A stretch of DNA of 64,000 nt, from the NCBI GenBank assembly GCA_963702555.1, contig CAVPCW010000010.1, positions 671,947 through 735,946 of the forward strand, written 5' to 3'. The DNA comes from CAMFLJ01 sp963702555 (GTDB lineage Bacteria; Actinomycetota; Acidimicrobiia; Acidimicrobiales; Acidimicrobilacustridaceae). Each line of letters opens with the position of its first letter. Position 1 is the first letter of the stretch. Under the pieces are notes generated by a model. That model worked only from the letters and a program-made list of their open reading frames with translations, was not told where the DNA came from and did no database searches. The position numbers and the translations under genes are program-made. This document shows, piece by piece, positions 23,337 to 31,246 of the stretch.

Positions 23337-24068
23337 TCAGGTGGCGCCCATGCCGAGGCCGCCGTCGACGGGCAGCACGGCACCGGTGACGTAGCCGGCG
23401 GCATCGCTCGCCAGGTACTGCACGGCGGCGGCGACCTCGGAGGGCTCGGCGAGGCGGCCGAGGGGCACGGCGGACTCGATGGCGCCGCGGGCGTCGTCGC
23501 TCACAGCGGCGAACATGTCGGTGGCGACGGGGCCGGGGGCCACGACGTTCACGGTGATGTTCCGGGAGGCGAACTCGCGGGCCAGGGAACGGGCGAGGCC
23601 GACGAGGCCGGCCTTCGAGGCGGCGTAGTTGGCCTGGCCGGCCTGGCCGGTGGAGCCGACGACCGAGCCGAGGAAGATGATCCGACCCCAGCGGGCCCGC
23701 ATCATCTTCTGCACGGCCCGCTTGGCCACCCGGAACCCGCCGGTGAGGTTGGCGTCGATGACGCCGCCGAAGTCGTCGTCGGACATGCGCAGCACGAGCA
23801 TGTCGGCGGTCATCCCCGCATTGGAGACGAGCACCTCGACGGGCCCGAGGGCCTCCTCGATCTGGCTGAAGGCGGCGTCGACCTGGGCGGCGTCGGTGAC
23901 GTCGCAGCGCACGGCCAGGATGCCGTCGGCCTGGTCGGCGGGCGGCGGGTCGGACCGGTAGGTGACGGCGACCTTGTGGCCGTCGTCGGCGAAGGCGCGG
24001 GCGCAGGCCAGGCCGATGCCGCGGTTGCCGCCGGTGACGAGCACGACGCGGCTCGTGGTGTCGGTCAT
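23337..24068 (-). CDS. fabG: 3-oxoacyl-ACP reductase
   Basis: NADPH-dependent short-chain reductase of fatty acid synthesis. The 243-aa protein has VLVTGGNRGIG, the NAG motif in SNAGMTADMLVLRM, catalytic Ser in FLGSVVGSTGQAG, YAASKAG (Tyr-x3-Lys), and PVATDMF. The C-terminal VLPVDGGLGMG is usual for FabG. The ATG overlaps the fabH stop. Confidence 0.95.
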   Translation of the reverse strand: MTDTTSRVVLVTGGNRGIGLACARAFADDGHKVAVTYRSDPPPADQADGILAVRCDVTDAAQVDAAFSQIEEALGPVEVLVSNAGMTADMLVLRMSDDDFGGVIDANLTGGFRVAKRAVQKMMRARWGRIIFLGSVVGSTGQAGQANYAASKAGLVGLARSLAREFASRNITVNVVAPGPVATDMFAAVSDDARGAIESAVPLGRLAEPSEVAAAVQYLASDAAGYVTGAVLPVDGGLGMGAT

Positions 24069-25045
24069 CGGGCGACCTCCGGAAGGGTGCCGGTCCAGCG
24101 CAGGACGGCGCTGGCCCAGCTCATGCCGGCCCCGAAGCCGACGAGCAGGACGAGGTCGCCGGGTCGCACCCGGCCGCCCTCGAGGGCGTCGGCGAGGGCG
24201 AGCGGGATGCTGGCCGAGGACGTGTTGCCGGTGGCGTGCAGGACGGTCGAGACCTTCTCGCTGCCGACACCGAGGCGGGAGCACGCCGCCTCGATGATGC
24301 GGATGTTGGCCTGGTGGGGGACCACGAGGGCGATGTCGTCGGCGGTGACGCCGGCGGCGGCCATCGAGGTGCGGGCCGACTCGACCATCACGGTGACGGC
24401 CCGGCGGAACACCTCCTTGCCGTTCATCTGCATGTAGCCGCCGATGGGGGCGTCGAGGAGCTTGCGGGCGGCGCCGTCGGAGCCCAGGTCGAACGAGAGC
24501 AGCTGGCCCTCGTCGCTGGCCTCGAGGACCACCGCGCCGCCACCGTCGCCGAACAGGATGGCGGTGTTGCGGTCCTCCTGGTCGGTGATGCGGCTCAGGG
24601 TCTCCGCGCCGATGAGCAGGATCCGGTTCATGCCCATGGCGATGAGCCCGTGGGCGTGGACCAGGCCGTAGACGAAGCCCGAGCAGGCGGCGTTGAGGTC
24701 ACAGGCCCCGCCGGTGATGCCGAGCTCGTGCTGGACCTCGGAGGCGGTCGAGGGCAACTGGTAGTCGGGGCTGGTCGTGGCCAGCAGCACGAAGTCGATC
24801 TGGTCGCCGGTGACGCCGGCCATCTCCATGGCCGCCCGTCCGGCCTCGATGGCGAGCCCGGCGGTGCTGCCCCCGTGGCGGCGCTCCTTGATGCCGGTCC
24901 GCTCGGTGATCCACTCGTCGGTGGTGTCGAGGCGGGCCTCGTAGTGGGCGTTGGTGACGACGTTGGCGGGCAGCGAGGTGCCCCAACCGGTGATGGTGGC
25001 GCCCCTGATCCCGGCGGGGACGGCGGCGGTGGCGTCGGGGCTCAT
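24065..25045 (-). CDS. fabH: 3-oxoacyl-ACP synthase III (KAS III)
   Basis: Starts fatty acid synthesis by condensing acyl-CoA with malonyl-ACP. The 326-aa protein has TTDEWITERTGIKERR, the nucleophile Cys in LNAACSGFVYGL (about 121), His in VVPHQANIRI and Asn in ATGNTSSASIPLAL, the full Cys-His-Asn triad. It overlaps fabD by ATGA. Confidence 0.96.
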   Translation of the reverse strand: MSPDATAAVPAGIRGATITGWGTSLPANVVTNAHYEARLDTTDEWITERTGIKERRHGGSTAGLAIEAGRAAMEMAGVTGDQIDFVLLATTSPDYQLPSTASEVQHELGITGGACDLNAACSGFVYGLVHAHGLIAMGMNRILLIGAETLSRITDQEDRNTAILFGDGGGAVVLEASDEGQLLSFDLGSDGAARKLLDAPIGGYMQMNGKEVFRRAVTVMVESARTSMAAAGVTADDIALVVPHQANIRIIEAACSRLGVGSEKVSTVLHATGNTSSASIPLALADALEGGRVRPGDLVLLVGFGAGMSWASAVLRWTGTLPEVAR

Positions 25046-26226
25046 GCGGTCCGCAGCCAGGCGATCGGCTGGCTGGTGGTCACGCGCTCGCCCTCGACGG
25101 CGAGCATGCCGACGAGGATGCCCTCGAAGGGGGACCGGACCTCGTGGTCGCCGACGGTGCCGAGGACCGTGCCGGGCACCAGGTGCAGTCCGGTCTCGGC
25201 GGTGGCGGCGGGGGCGAACACCCCGGCGGCGGGGCTCACGACCATGCGCTCGGTGGCGAAGAGGTGCTCGCCCTCGTGGACGACGACCTCGGCGACCTCG
25301 GCGACGGCCGGCGTGGCGAGGGCGGTGAGCAGCCTGTCGAGGTCGTCCGGGGTGGAGACCGACAAGGTGGTCGCACCGGAGACGGTGCGCTTGGCCATGC
25401 CCGTGAGCACGTTGCCGGGGCCCAGCTCGATCAGGAACTTCGCACCGGCCTCACCGAGGTGGTCGAGGGTCTGGCGCCAGCGGACCGGGCTGCACAGCTG
25501 GGCGCCGAGCAGGCCGCCCCACTCGTCGCCGCCGCTGTGGGGGCGGGCGTCGACGTTGGCGTAGACCGGCATCTCGGCTTCGCGCAGCTCGGCGGCGTCG
25601 ATGGCCTTGCGGAGCCGCTCCCGGGCCGGGGCCATGAACGGGGTGTGGAACGCGCCGCTGACCGCCATCGGCATGACCTTCTTGGCGCCGAGCTCCTTGG
25701 CGACGGCGGCGGCCTCGTCGACGGCCTCGGGCTCGCCGGCGATGACGACCTGGCCGGGTGCGTTGTAGTTGGCGACCCACACGTCGCCGTCGACGCGGGC
25801 GCAGGCGACCTCGACGTCGTCGTCGTCGAGCCCGAGCACGGCGGCCATGGTGCCGGTGCGGTCGGTGGCGGCCTCGCGCATGGCGGCGCCCCGCTCGGCC
25901 ACGAGGCGGAGGCCGTCGTCGAAGGCCAGGGCGCCCGAGGCGACGAGGGCGGTGTACTCGCCGAGGCTGTGGCCGGCGGCGGCGACCGGCTCGACACCGA
26001 GGCGCTCGACCGCGTCGAGCACGACGAGGCTGGTGAGGAAGGTCGACAGCTGGGCGTTGTCGGTGAGCTTGAGCTCATCGGCCTCGGTGTGCAGCAGCAG
26101 GGACTCGAGGTCGCGCCCGAGGACGGAGGACGCCTCGACGACCAGCTCCCACGAGGGGTGCTCCCGCCAGGCCTCGCCCATCCCGGGCTTCTGGGACCCC
26201 TGGCCGGGGAAGGTGAACACGATCAT
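25042..26226 (-). CDS. fabD: Malonyl-CoA:ACP transacylase fused to a biotinyl/lipoyl-like domain
   Basis: Residues about 1-300 are FabD: FTFPGQGSQKPGMGEAW, the nucleophile Ser in GHSLGEYTAL (about 87), the catalytic His in SGAFHTPFM (about 194) and ELGPGNVLTGMAKR. The enzyme loads malonyl groups on ACP. Unusually, about 70 further residues follow a short linker (about 328-392): VSPAAGVFAP...GTVLGTVGD...VRSPFEGILVGMLAVEGERV. They have the sandwich-hybrid pattern of BCCP/lipoyl domains, but the AMKM biotin site is missing (GDHE lies at the hairpin). Total 394 aa against about 310 for a normal FabD. ATG 26226 has a ribosome-binding site (GAGAGGTG). Confidence 0.9.
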   Translation of the reverse strand: MIVFTFPGQGSQKPGMGEAWREHPSWELVVEASSVLGRDLESLLLHTEADELKLTDNAQLSTFLTSLVVLDAVERLGVEPVAAAGHSLGEYTALVASGALAFDDGLRLVAERGAAMREAATDRTGTMAAVLGLDDDDVEVACARVDGDVWVANYNAPGQVVIAGEPEAVDEAAAVAKELGAKKVMPMAVSGAFHTPFMAPARERLRKAIDAAELREAEMPVYANVDARPHSGGDEWGGLLGAQLCSPVRWRQTLDHLGEAGAKFLIELGPGNVLTGMAKRTVSGATTLSVSTPDDLDRLLTALATPAVAEVAEVVVHEGEHLFATERMVVSPAAGVFAPAATAETGLHLVPGTVLGTVGDHEVRSPFEGILVGMLAVEGERVTTSQPIAWLRTA

Positions 26227-26334
26227 TGGTGGGCGGGCACCTCTCGAGCGGCAGGGGACAAGGGTCAGACCAGGCGGGGGGTGTCGACGTTTCACTCGGG
26301 CCGGAGCCCGGGAAGCGTCCCCCGGTGGACTCGG

Positions 26335-26418
26335 TGCGGCGGGAGGGATTCGAACCCTCAAGCCCTTGCGGGCAGCGGGGTTTGAGCCCGCCCTGTATGC
26401 CGGTTCCAGCACCGCCGC
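26335..26418 (-). tRNA. tRNA-Leu (anticodon CAA)
   Basis: On the minus strand the 84-nt sequence folds as a class II tRNA. The acceptor stem GCGGCGG pairs with CCGCCGC, the anticodon stem GCGGG/CCCGC closes the loop CTCAAAC with anticodon CAA, a long variable arm (TGCCCGCAAGGGCTT) follows, and the T-arm is GAGGG TTCGAAT CCCTC. A long variable arm and CAA anticodon identify tRNA-Leu reading UUG. The 3' CCA is not encoded (discriminator A followed by CCG). Confidence 0.93.
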
Positions 26419-26440
26419 GGATCTGTTGGGTGCTGGCGCC

Positions 26441-26446
26441 ACGCTA
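26441..26446 (-). promoter_or_regulatory. -10 box of tRNA-Leu
   Basis: TAGCGT on the minus strand, 22 nt before the mature tRNA 5' end, leaving a short 5' leader for RNase P. The -35 element is not evident. Confidence 0.4.
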
Positions 26447-26538
26447 CCAACGGCCGGAGGGCCCCCTTTGTTACCGCGTGGGCACCTGGCGGCCGGGGGT
26501 CCTGGTGGGGCGTCCCACGGGCGGGCGGGGCCCCGCCG

Positions 26539-26544
26539 TACACT
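26539..26544 (+). promoter_or_regulatory. -10 box of the coiled-coil gene
   Basis: TACACT, 8 nt before ATG 26553; no ribosome-binding site. Confidence 0.5.
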
Positions 26545-26552
26545 TCGGCCCC

Positions 26553-26846
26553 ATGACCAGGGGCATGCTCGAGCGCCGCCTGAGCGACGTCGCCATCCAG
26601 CTCAAGGAGCTCCGGCGCGAGCTGGCGGTCACCGACGAGCAGCTCGCCCAGCTCGCCGACGAGGCCGACGACGCCCGTCTGCGTTCGCTGGTCTCGGAGA
26701 CCCCCATCGCCGAGCGCGAGCACCGCGAGGCCGCCCGCCACGCCGAGGCGATGGGCCGCCACCGCACCGACGTCCTCGGATCGATCCAACGGTTGGAGCA
26801 GCAGCAGGACGACCTGCTCGACCGTCTCAACGAGGCTGTCGGCTGA
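26553..26846 (+). CDS. Coiled-coil protein of unknown function (97 aa)
   Basis: A 97-aa highly charged helical protein. Heptad-like stretches (LERRLSDVAIQLKELRREL, QRLEQQQDDLLDRLNEAVG) indicate coiled coils from about residue 5 to 35 and 75 to 96. No Cys, signal or membrane segment. I do not recognise a characterised family. It begins at ATG 26553 with leaderless -10 spacing and precedes the pdtaR gene by 120 bp, with its own promoter. Confidence 0.7.
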   Translation: MTRGMLERRLSDVAIQLKELRRELAVTDEQLAQLADEADDARLRSLVSETPIAEREHREAARHAEAMGRHRTDVLGSIQRLEQQQDDLLDRLNEAVG

Positions 26847-26966
26847 CCCGGGTACGATGCCCCGGCGGCTCGCTGTGACGGGCCGCCCGGTGGGGCCGAG
26901 CGCCTTCGCCGGAGCCGTCCCACGAGCAGCCCACGGGCCGCAGCGACCATTCGAAGGGGAGTGCCG

Positions 26967-27551
26967 GTGCCGACCCGCGTCGTCATCGCCGAAGACGAGG
27001 CGATCATCCGACTCGACCTGAAGGAGACCCTCCAGGAGGAGGGCTACGAGGTCGTCGGGGAGACCGGCAGGGGCGACGAGGCCGTCGAGCTGGTCCGCAC
27101 CCATCAGCCCGACATCGCCATCCTCGACATCAAGATGCCGGGGCTCGACGGGCTCTCCGCCGCCCGCGAGATCGCCACCGACCGCATCTCGGCGGTGCTG
27201 ATCCTCACCGCCTTCAGCCAGCGCGACCTGATCGAGCAGGCGCGCGACGCCGGTGCCCTGGCCTACCTGGTGAAGCCCTTCCAGCGCAGCGAGCTGATCC
27301 CGGCCATCGAGGTCGCCATCGGCCGCTTCCGGGAGATGAAGGCACTCGCCGAGCAGGCCCAGACCCTCGAGGAGCAGCTCGAGACGCGCAAGATCGTCGA
27401 CCGGGCCAAGGGCCGCCTGATGGACGCGCACCACCTGTCCGAGGGCGACGCCTTCTCGTTCATCCAGCGCACCGCCATGCGTGAGCGGCTCACCATGAAG
27501 GCCGTGAGCGAGCGCATCATCGCCGGCGAGCTGGCCCCCGACGGGGCATGA
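26967..27551 (+). CDS. pdtaR: ANTAR-domain response regulator PdtaR
   Basis: Two-domain regulator of 194 aa. The receiver domain (residues about 4-120) has the acidic pair in VVIAEDEAII, phospho-Asp in ILDIKMPG (about 54), Thr in LTAFSQ and Lys in LVKPF. The ANTAR RNA-binding domain (about 135-190) has KIVDRAKGRLMDAHHLSEGDAFSFIQRTAM. ANTAR proteins bind paired hexaloop hairpins to stop transcription termination. GTG 26967 is chosen over GTG 26961 because the ribosome-binding site (AAGGGGA) would touch the earlier codon. The PdtaS kinase is not in the window. Confidence 0.93.
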   Translation: MPTRVVIAEDEAIIRLDLKETLQEEGYEVVGETGRGDEAVELVRTHQPDIAILDIKMPGLDGLSAAREIATDRISAVLILTAFSQRDLIEQARDAGALAYLVKPFQRSELIPAIEVAIGRFREMKALAEQAQTLEEQLETRKIVDRAKGRLMDAHHLSEGDAFSFIQRTAMRERLTMKAVSERIIAGELAPDGA

Positions 27552-27588
27552 GCCCGGCGCGCCGCGCCGCCACCACCGGAGGCCCCCG

Positions 27589-30282
27589 ATGACCACCCTG
27601 ATGCTCATCGACGGGAACTCGCTCACCTACCGGGCGTTCTTCGCCCTGCCCACCGACATGGCCACCGCCTCGGGGCAGGTCACCAACGCGGTGTTCGGGT
27701 TCACGTCGATGTTGGTGAACCTGCTCCGCGACCACCGACCCGACCACCTGGCCGTGGTGTTCGACCGGCCCGAGCCCACGTTCCGCCACGAGGCCGTCGA
27801 GACCTACAAGGCCAACCGGTCCGAGGCTCCCGACATCCTGCGCCAGCAGCTCGGGCTGGTGCGCCAGGTCGTCGAGGTGCTGCGCGTCCCGATGCTCGAG
27901 CTCGCCGGCTACGAGGCCGACGACATCATCGCCACCCTGGCCACCGAGGCCAAGGACCGCGGCGACGACGTGCTCATCGTCACCGGCGACCGTGACAGCT
28001 ACCAGCTCGTCGAGGACCCTCACGTCCGGGTGCTCTACAACCGTCGGGGCGTCTCCGACTACGCCCTCTACGACGAGGCCGGCATCGTCGAGCGCACGGG
28101 CGTCACGCCGGAGCAGTACGTCGAGTACGCCTCGCTGCGCGGCGACCCCTCCGACAACCTGCCCGGCGTGCCCGGGGTGGGGGAGAAGACGGCGGCCAAG
28201 CTCATCACCACCTACGGCGGCATCGACGGCATCTACGAGAACCTCGACGCCCAGACGCCGAAGCTGCGCCAGAACCTCGCCGAGAACGAGGCCCAGGTCC
28301 GCCAGAACACCGAGATCATGGTGCTGCTGCGCGACGTCCCGGTCACCGTCGACCCCGACGACCTCGTCGTCGGCAACTTCGACCTCGACGAGGTCCGGCA
28401 GCTCTTCGACTTCCTCGAGTTCCGCACGCTCTACGACCGCCTGCTCGAGGCCCTCGGCGCGGTCGACGAGAACGCCGCTGCCCCGGACACCGACGCTGGC
28501 GACGTGCTCGAGGCCGAGCGCTCCGACCTGCTCGACGCCGCGTCGGCCGCGGGGTGCCTCGCGGCCCTGGCCGAGGGTGACACCCCGCTGGCCGTCGCCG
28601 CCGCCTGGGTGGGGGCCGAGGGCCGCTCGCCGCTGGAGGGGCTGGCCCTGGTCACCGATGCCGCCACCGGCGACGTCGCCTGGATCCCCGTGGCCACCCT
28701 CGCCGTCCCCGAGGTCTCGGCCGCGCTCGCCGCGCTCGTTGGCCCGGGCGGCCGGCCGCTCGTGGCCCACGACGCCAAGGCGCTGATGCGGAGCCTCGAC
28801 GAGCTCGACGTCGACGTCCGCTCCCTGTGGCTCGACACCATGATCGCCGCCTACCTCCTCGACCCGGCCGAGGCCCGCTATGCGCTCGAGGAGCTCCTCG
28901 ACCGCTACGCCGGCGCCCGGCTCCCGAGCGACGACGGCCCGGCCGAGGGCGAGCTCGACTTCGGCGGTGACGGCATCGACGTCGGCCAGCTGGCGGCGCG
29001 CCGGGCCCTCGCCGTCGACCGCCTCGTCGTGCCGCTCTCCGACGCGCTCGACGCCAGGGGGCTTCGGGCCCTCGACGACGAGATCGAGGTGCCCCTCGTC
29101 CGGGTGCTCGCCCGCATGGAGATCGTCGGGGTCGGGGTCGACGTCGACGAGTTGCGCCGCCTCAGCGAGGAACTGGTCGCCCGCTGCGACGAGCTGCGGG
29201 CCCAGATCTGGATCGACGCCGACGAGGAGTTCAACGTGAACTCCACCGTGAAGCTGCGCGAGATCCTCTTCGACCGCCTCGGCCTGACGCCCCAGAAGAA
29301 GACCAAGACCGGCTACTCCACGGACGCCTCGTCGCTCGAGAAGCTGAAGGGCCAGCACCCGATCATCGAGCACCTGCTGGCCTACCGCGAGGTCGAGAAG
29401 CTCCGCTCCACCTACGGCGAGGGCCTGCTGGCCGAGGTCGCGGCCGACGGCCGCATTCACGCCACGTTCAACCAGACCGTGGCCCGCACGGGCCGACTGA
29501 GCTCCGACGCGCCGAACCTGCACAACATCCCGGTTCGCTCCGAGATCGGCCGGGCCTTCCGCAAGGCGTTCGTCCCCGCCGAGGGCCACCGCCTGCTGAT
29601 CGCCGACTACAACCAGATCGAGCTGCGCTGCATCGCCCACCTCGCCGAGGATCCCGGCCTCATCACGGCGTTCGAGTCCGGCCAGGACATCCACACGGCC
29701 ACGGCCTCTCGCGTGTTCGGCGTCGAGCCCGGCGTGGTCAACGTCGAGCAGCGCTCGAAGGCGAAGATGGTCAGCTACGGCCTCGCCTACGGGATGGAGG
29801 CCTACGGGCTCGGCCAGCGCCTCGGCATCCCCACGGGAGAGGCGCAGGAGATCCTCGACGCCTACTTCGTGGCCTTCCCGGCGGTGCACGACTACATGGA
29901 CCGCACCGTCGCCGAGGCCCGTGAGCGCGGCTACACCGAGACCCTCTTCGGGCGCCGCCGCCAGATCCCCGAGCTCTCGTCGTCGAACTTCCGCATCCGC
30001 CAGGCCGGCGAGCGCCAGGCGATGAACGCCGGCATCCAGGGTCTCGCCGCCGACATCTTCAAGGTCGCCCTGGTGCGCCTCGACCGGGCGCTCGACGAGG
30101 CGGCGGGCTCCAGTCGGCTCATCCTCCAGGTCCACGACGAGGTCATCCTCGAGGTCCCGCCCGACGAGCTCGACGACACCACCGCCCTCGTACTCGACGC
30201 CATGTCCGGTGCGTTCGCGCTGCGGGTGCCCCTCGCCGTGAACCTCACCGTGGGCGACTCGTGGGCGGACGCCAAGGGATGA
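27589..30282 (+). CDS. polA: DNA polymerase I
   Basis: Repair and Okazaki-fragment polymerase of 897 aa. The N-terminal 5'-3' exonuclease (about 1-290) has LIDGNSLTYRAFFALP, VVFDRPEPTFRHE and VTGDRDSYQLV. The middle exonuclease-like domain (about 310-490) lacks the Asp/Glu metal ligands of proofreading, as in Taq and mycobacterial PolA. The polymerase domain has motif A LIADYNQIELRCIAHL, motif B RSKAKMVSYGLAYGMEAYG and motif C LILQVHDEVILEVP. ATG 27589 has GGAGG upstream, and its stop overlaps the methyltransferase ATG. Confidence 0.97.
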   Translation: MTTLMLIDGNSLTYRAFFALPTDMATASGQVTNAVFGFTSMLVNLLRDHRPDHLAVVFDRPEPTFRHEAVETYKANRSEAPDILRQQLGLVRQVVEVLRVPMLELAGYEADDIIATLATEAKDRGDDVLIVTGDRDSYQLVEDPHVRVLYNRRGVSDYALYDEAGIVERTGVTPEQYVEYASLRGDPSDNLPGVPGVGEKTAAKLITTYGGIDGIYENLDAQTPKLRQNLAENEAQVRQNTEIMVLLRDVPVTVDPDDLVVGNFDLDEVRQLFDFLEFRTLYDRLLEALGAVDENAAAPDTDAGDVLEAERSDLLDAASAAGCLAALAEGDTPLAVAAAWVGAEGRSPLEGLALVTDAATGDVAWIPVATLAVPEVSAALAALVGPGGRPLVAHDAKALMRSLDELDVDVRSLWLDTMIAAYLLDPAEARYALEELLDRYAGARLPSDDGPAEGELDFGGDGIDVGQLAARRALAVDRLVVPLSDALDARGLRALDDEIEVPLVRVLARMEIVGVGVDVDELRRLSEELVARCDELRAQIWIDADEEFNVNSTVKLREILFDRLGLTPQKKTKTGYSTDASSLEKLKGQHPIIEHLLAYREVEKLRSTYGEGLLAEVAADGRIHATFNQTVARTGRLSSDAPNLHNIPVRSEIGRAFRKAFVPAEGHRLLIADYNQIELRCIAHLAEDPGLITAFESGQDIHTATASRVFGVEPGVVNVEQRSKAKMVSYGLAYGMEAYGLGQRLGIPTGEAQEILDAYFVAFPAVHDYMDRTVAEARERGYTETLFGRRRQIPELSSSNFRIRQAGERQAMNAGIQGLAADIFKVALVRLDRALDEAAGSSRLILQVHDEVILEVPPDELDDTTALVLDAMSGAFALRVPLAVNLTVGDSWADAKG

Positions 30283-31094
30283 CCGAGCGCGCCGACCGCC
30301 CGGCCGACGACGACGGCAGCGTCGCCGACCACTGGTTCGAGGAGCTCGCCGACCACCTCGGCGAGGCCTACCTGCGGTACTCGTTCACCAAGGGCACGGA
30401 GAACGAGGTCGCCTTCCTGGTCGACGTGCTCGGCCTCGAGCGGGGCGACCGCGTGCTCGACGTGGGGTGCGGCCCCGGCCGCCACGCCCGGGCGCTGGGG
30501 GAGCGCGGCATCCAGGTGCTCGGCGTCGACATCTCGCAGCGGTTCGTCGAACTGGCTCGCCTCGACGCCCCGGCCGGCGTCACCTTCGAACGCATGGACG
30601 CCCGGGAGCTGGCCTTCGACGCGGAGTTCGACGCCGTGATCTCGCTGTGCCAGGGGGCCTTCGGCCTCGCCGGCGGTGGCCCGGCGCTGAGCTCGGCCTC
30701 CCGGGAGCTCTCCGACGTGCTCTCGGCTCCCGCGGCCGACCCCGACGCCGGCGTCCTCGAGGGGATGGCCCGGGCCCTGCGTCCGGGCGGGCGCCTCGCG
30801 GTGTCGGCGTTCTCCGCCTACTTCCAGGTGCGCTGGCTCGAGGACACCGACTCCTTCGACGTCGATGCCGGCGTCAACCACGAGCGCACCGTGCTGCGGT
30901 CCCCCGAGGGCGACGAGGCCACGCACGACCTCTGGACCACCTGCTTCACGCCCCGGGAGCTGCGCCTCCTCGCGGCCCGGGCCGGGCTCCGGGTCCGCGA
31001 CCTCTGGTCGGTGACCCCCGGCGAGTACGCCCGACGGGCGCCCGCCCTCGACCATCCGGAGTTCCTGATGGTCGCCCTGCGGCCCCCTGCCTGA
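30279..31094 (+). CDS. Class I SAM-dependent methyltransferase
   Basis: A 271-aa methyltransferase-fold protein. Motif I DRVLDVGCGPGRHARALGERG, then VLGVDISQRFVELA, DAVISLCQGAFGL and LRPGGRLAVSAFSAY. A later part (THDLWTTCFTPRELRLLAARAG) is typical of the UbiE/Methyltransf_25 group. Substrate unknown. ATG 30279 overlaps the polA stop, so it is co-expressed with DNA polymerase I; a nucleic-acid or nucleotide substrate is possible but not shown. Confidence 0.85.
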   Translation: MTERADRPADDDGSVADHWFEELADHLGEAYLRYSFTKGTENEVAFLVDVLGLERGDRVLDVGCGPGRHARALGERGIQVLGVDISQRFVELARLDAPAGVTFERMDARELAFDAEFDAVISLCQGAFGLAGGGPALSSASRELSDVLSAPAADPDAGVLEGMARALRPGGRLAVSAFSAYFQVRWLEDTDSFDVDAGVNHERTVLRSPEGDEATHDLWTTCFTPRELRLLAARAGLRVRDLWSVTPGEYARRAPALDHPEFLMVALRPPA

Positions 31095-31157
31095 GCGACC
31101 TCGGCGAGCCCGTCGGGCGGCGTCCGCCCGGCCCTCGTCGTCGCTGGACGATGGTGC

Positions 31158-31163
31158 TAGCCT
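31158..31163 (+). promoter_or_regulatory. -10 box of rpsA
   Basis: TAGCCT, about 84 nt before the rpsA start codon. In contrast to the leaderless genes this gives a leader of about 75 nt that carries a hairpin and a ribosome-binding site. Confidence 0.4.
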
Positions 31164-31171
31164 CGTCCGGC

Positions 31172-31193
31172 GTCGTGCGCGCCCGCGCACGAC
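31172..31193 (+). promoter_or_regulatory. Perfect hairpin in the rpsA leader
   Basis: GTCGTGCGCG (31172-31181) pairs with CGCGCACGAC (31184-31193); the stem is 9-10 bp. It lies about 54 nt before the TTG start and close to the expected transcription start. S1 is known to regulate its own translation in other bacteria; a similar role for this hairpin is inference. Confidence 0.5.
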
Positions 31194-31246
31194 TTGACGC
31201 TCCGACCCGGAGCCCGATTCCCCCGTCCATCGAAGAGAGAACCACC

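Noticed and set aside
20885..26226. One fatty-acid operon including the FabZ-like gene
   Set aside because: The FabZ-like gene is on the opposite strand and coupled to bcp; it is a separate unit.
27517..30135. An 872-codon minus-strand frame opposite polA
   Set aside because: Shadow of the polA frame with no motif and no start signal.
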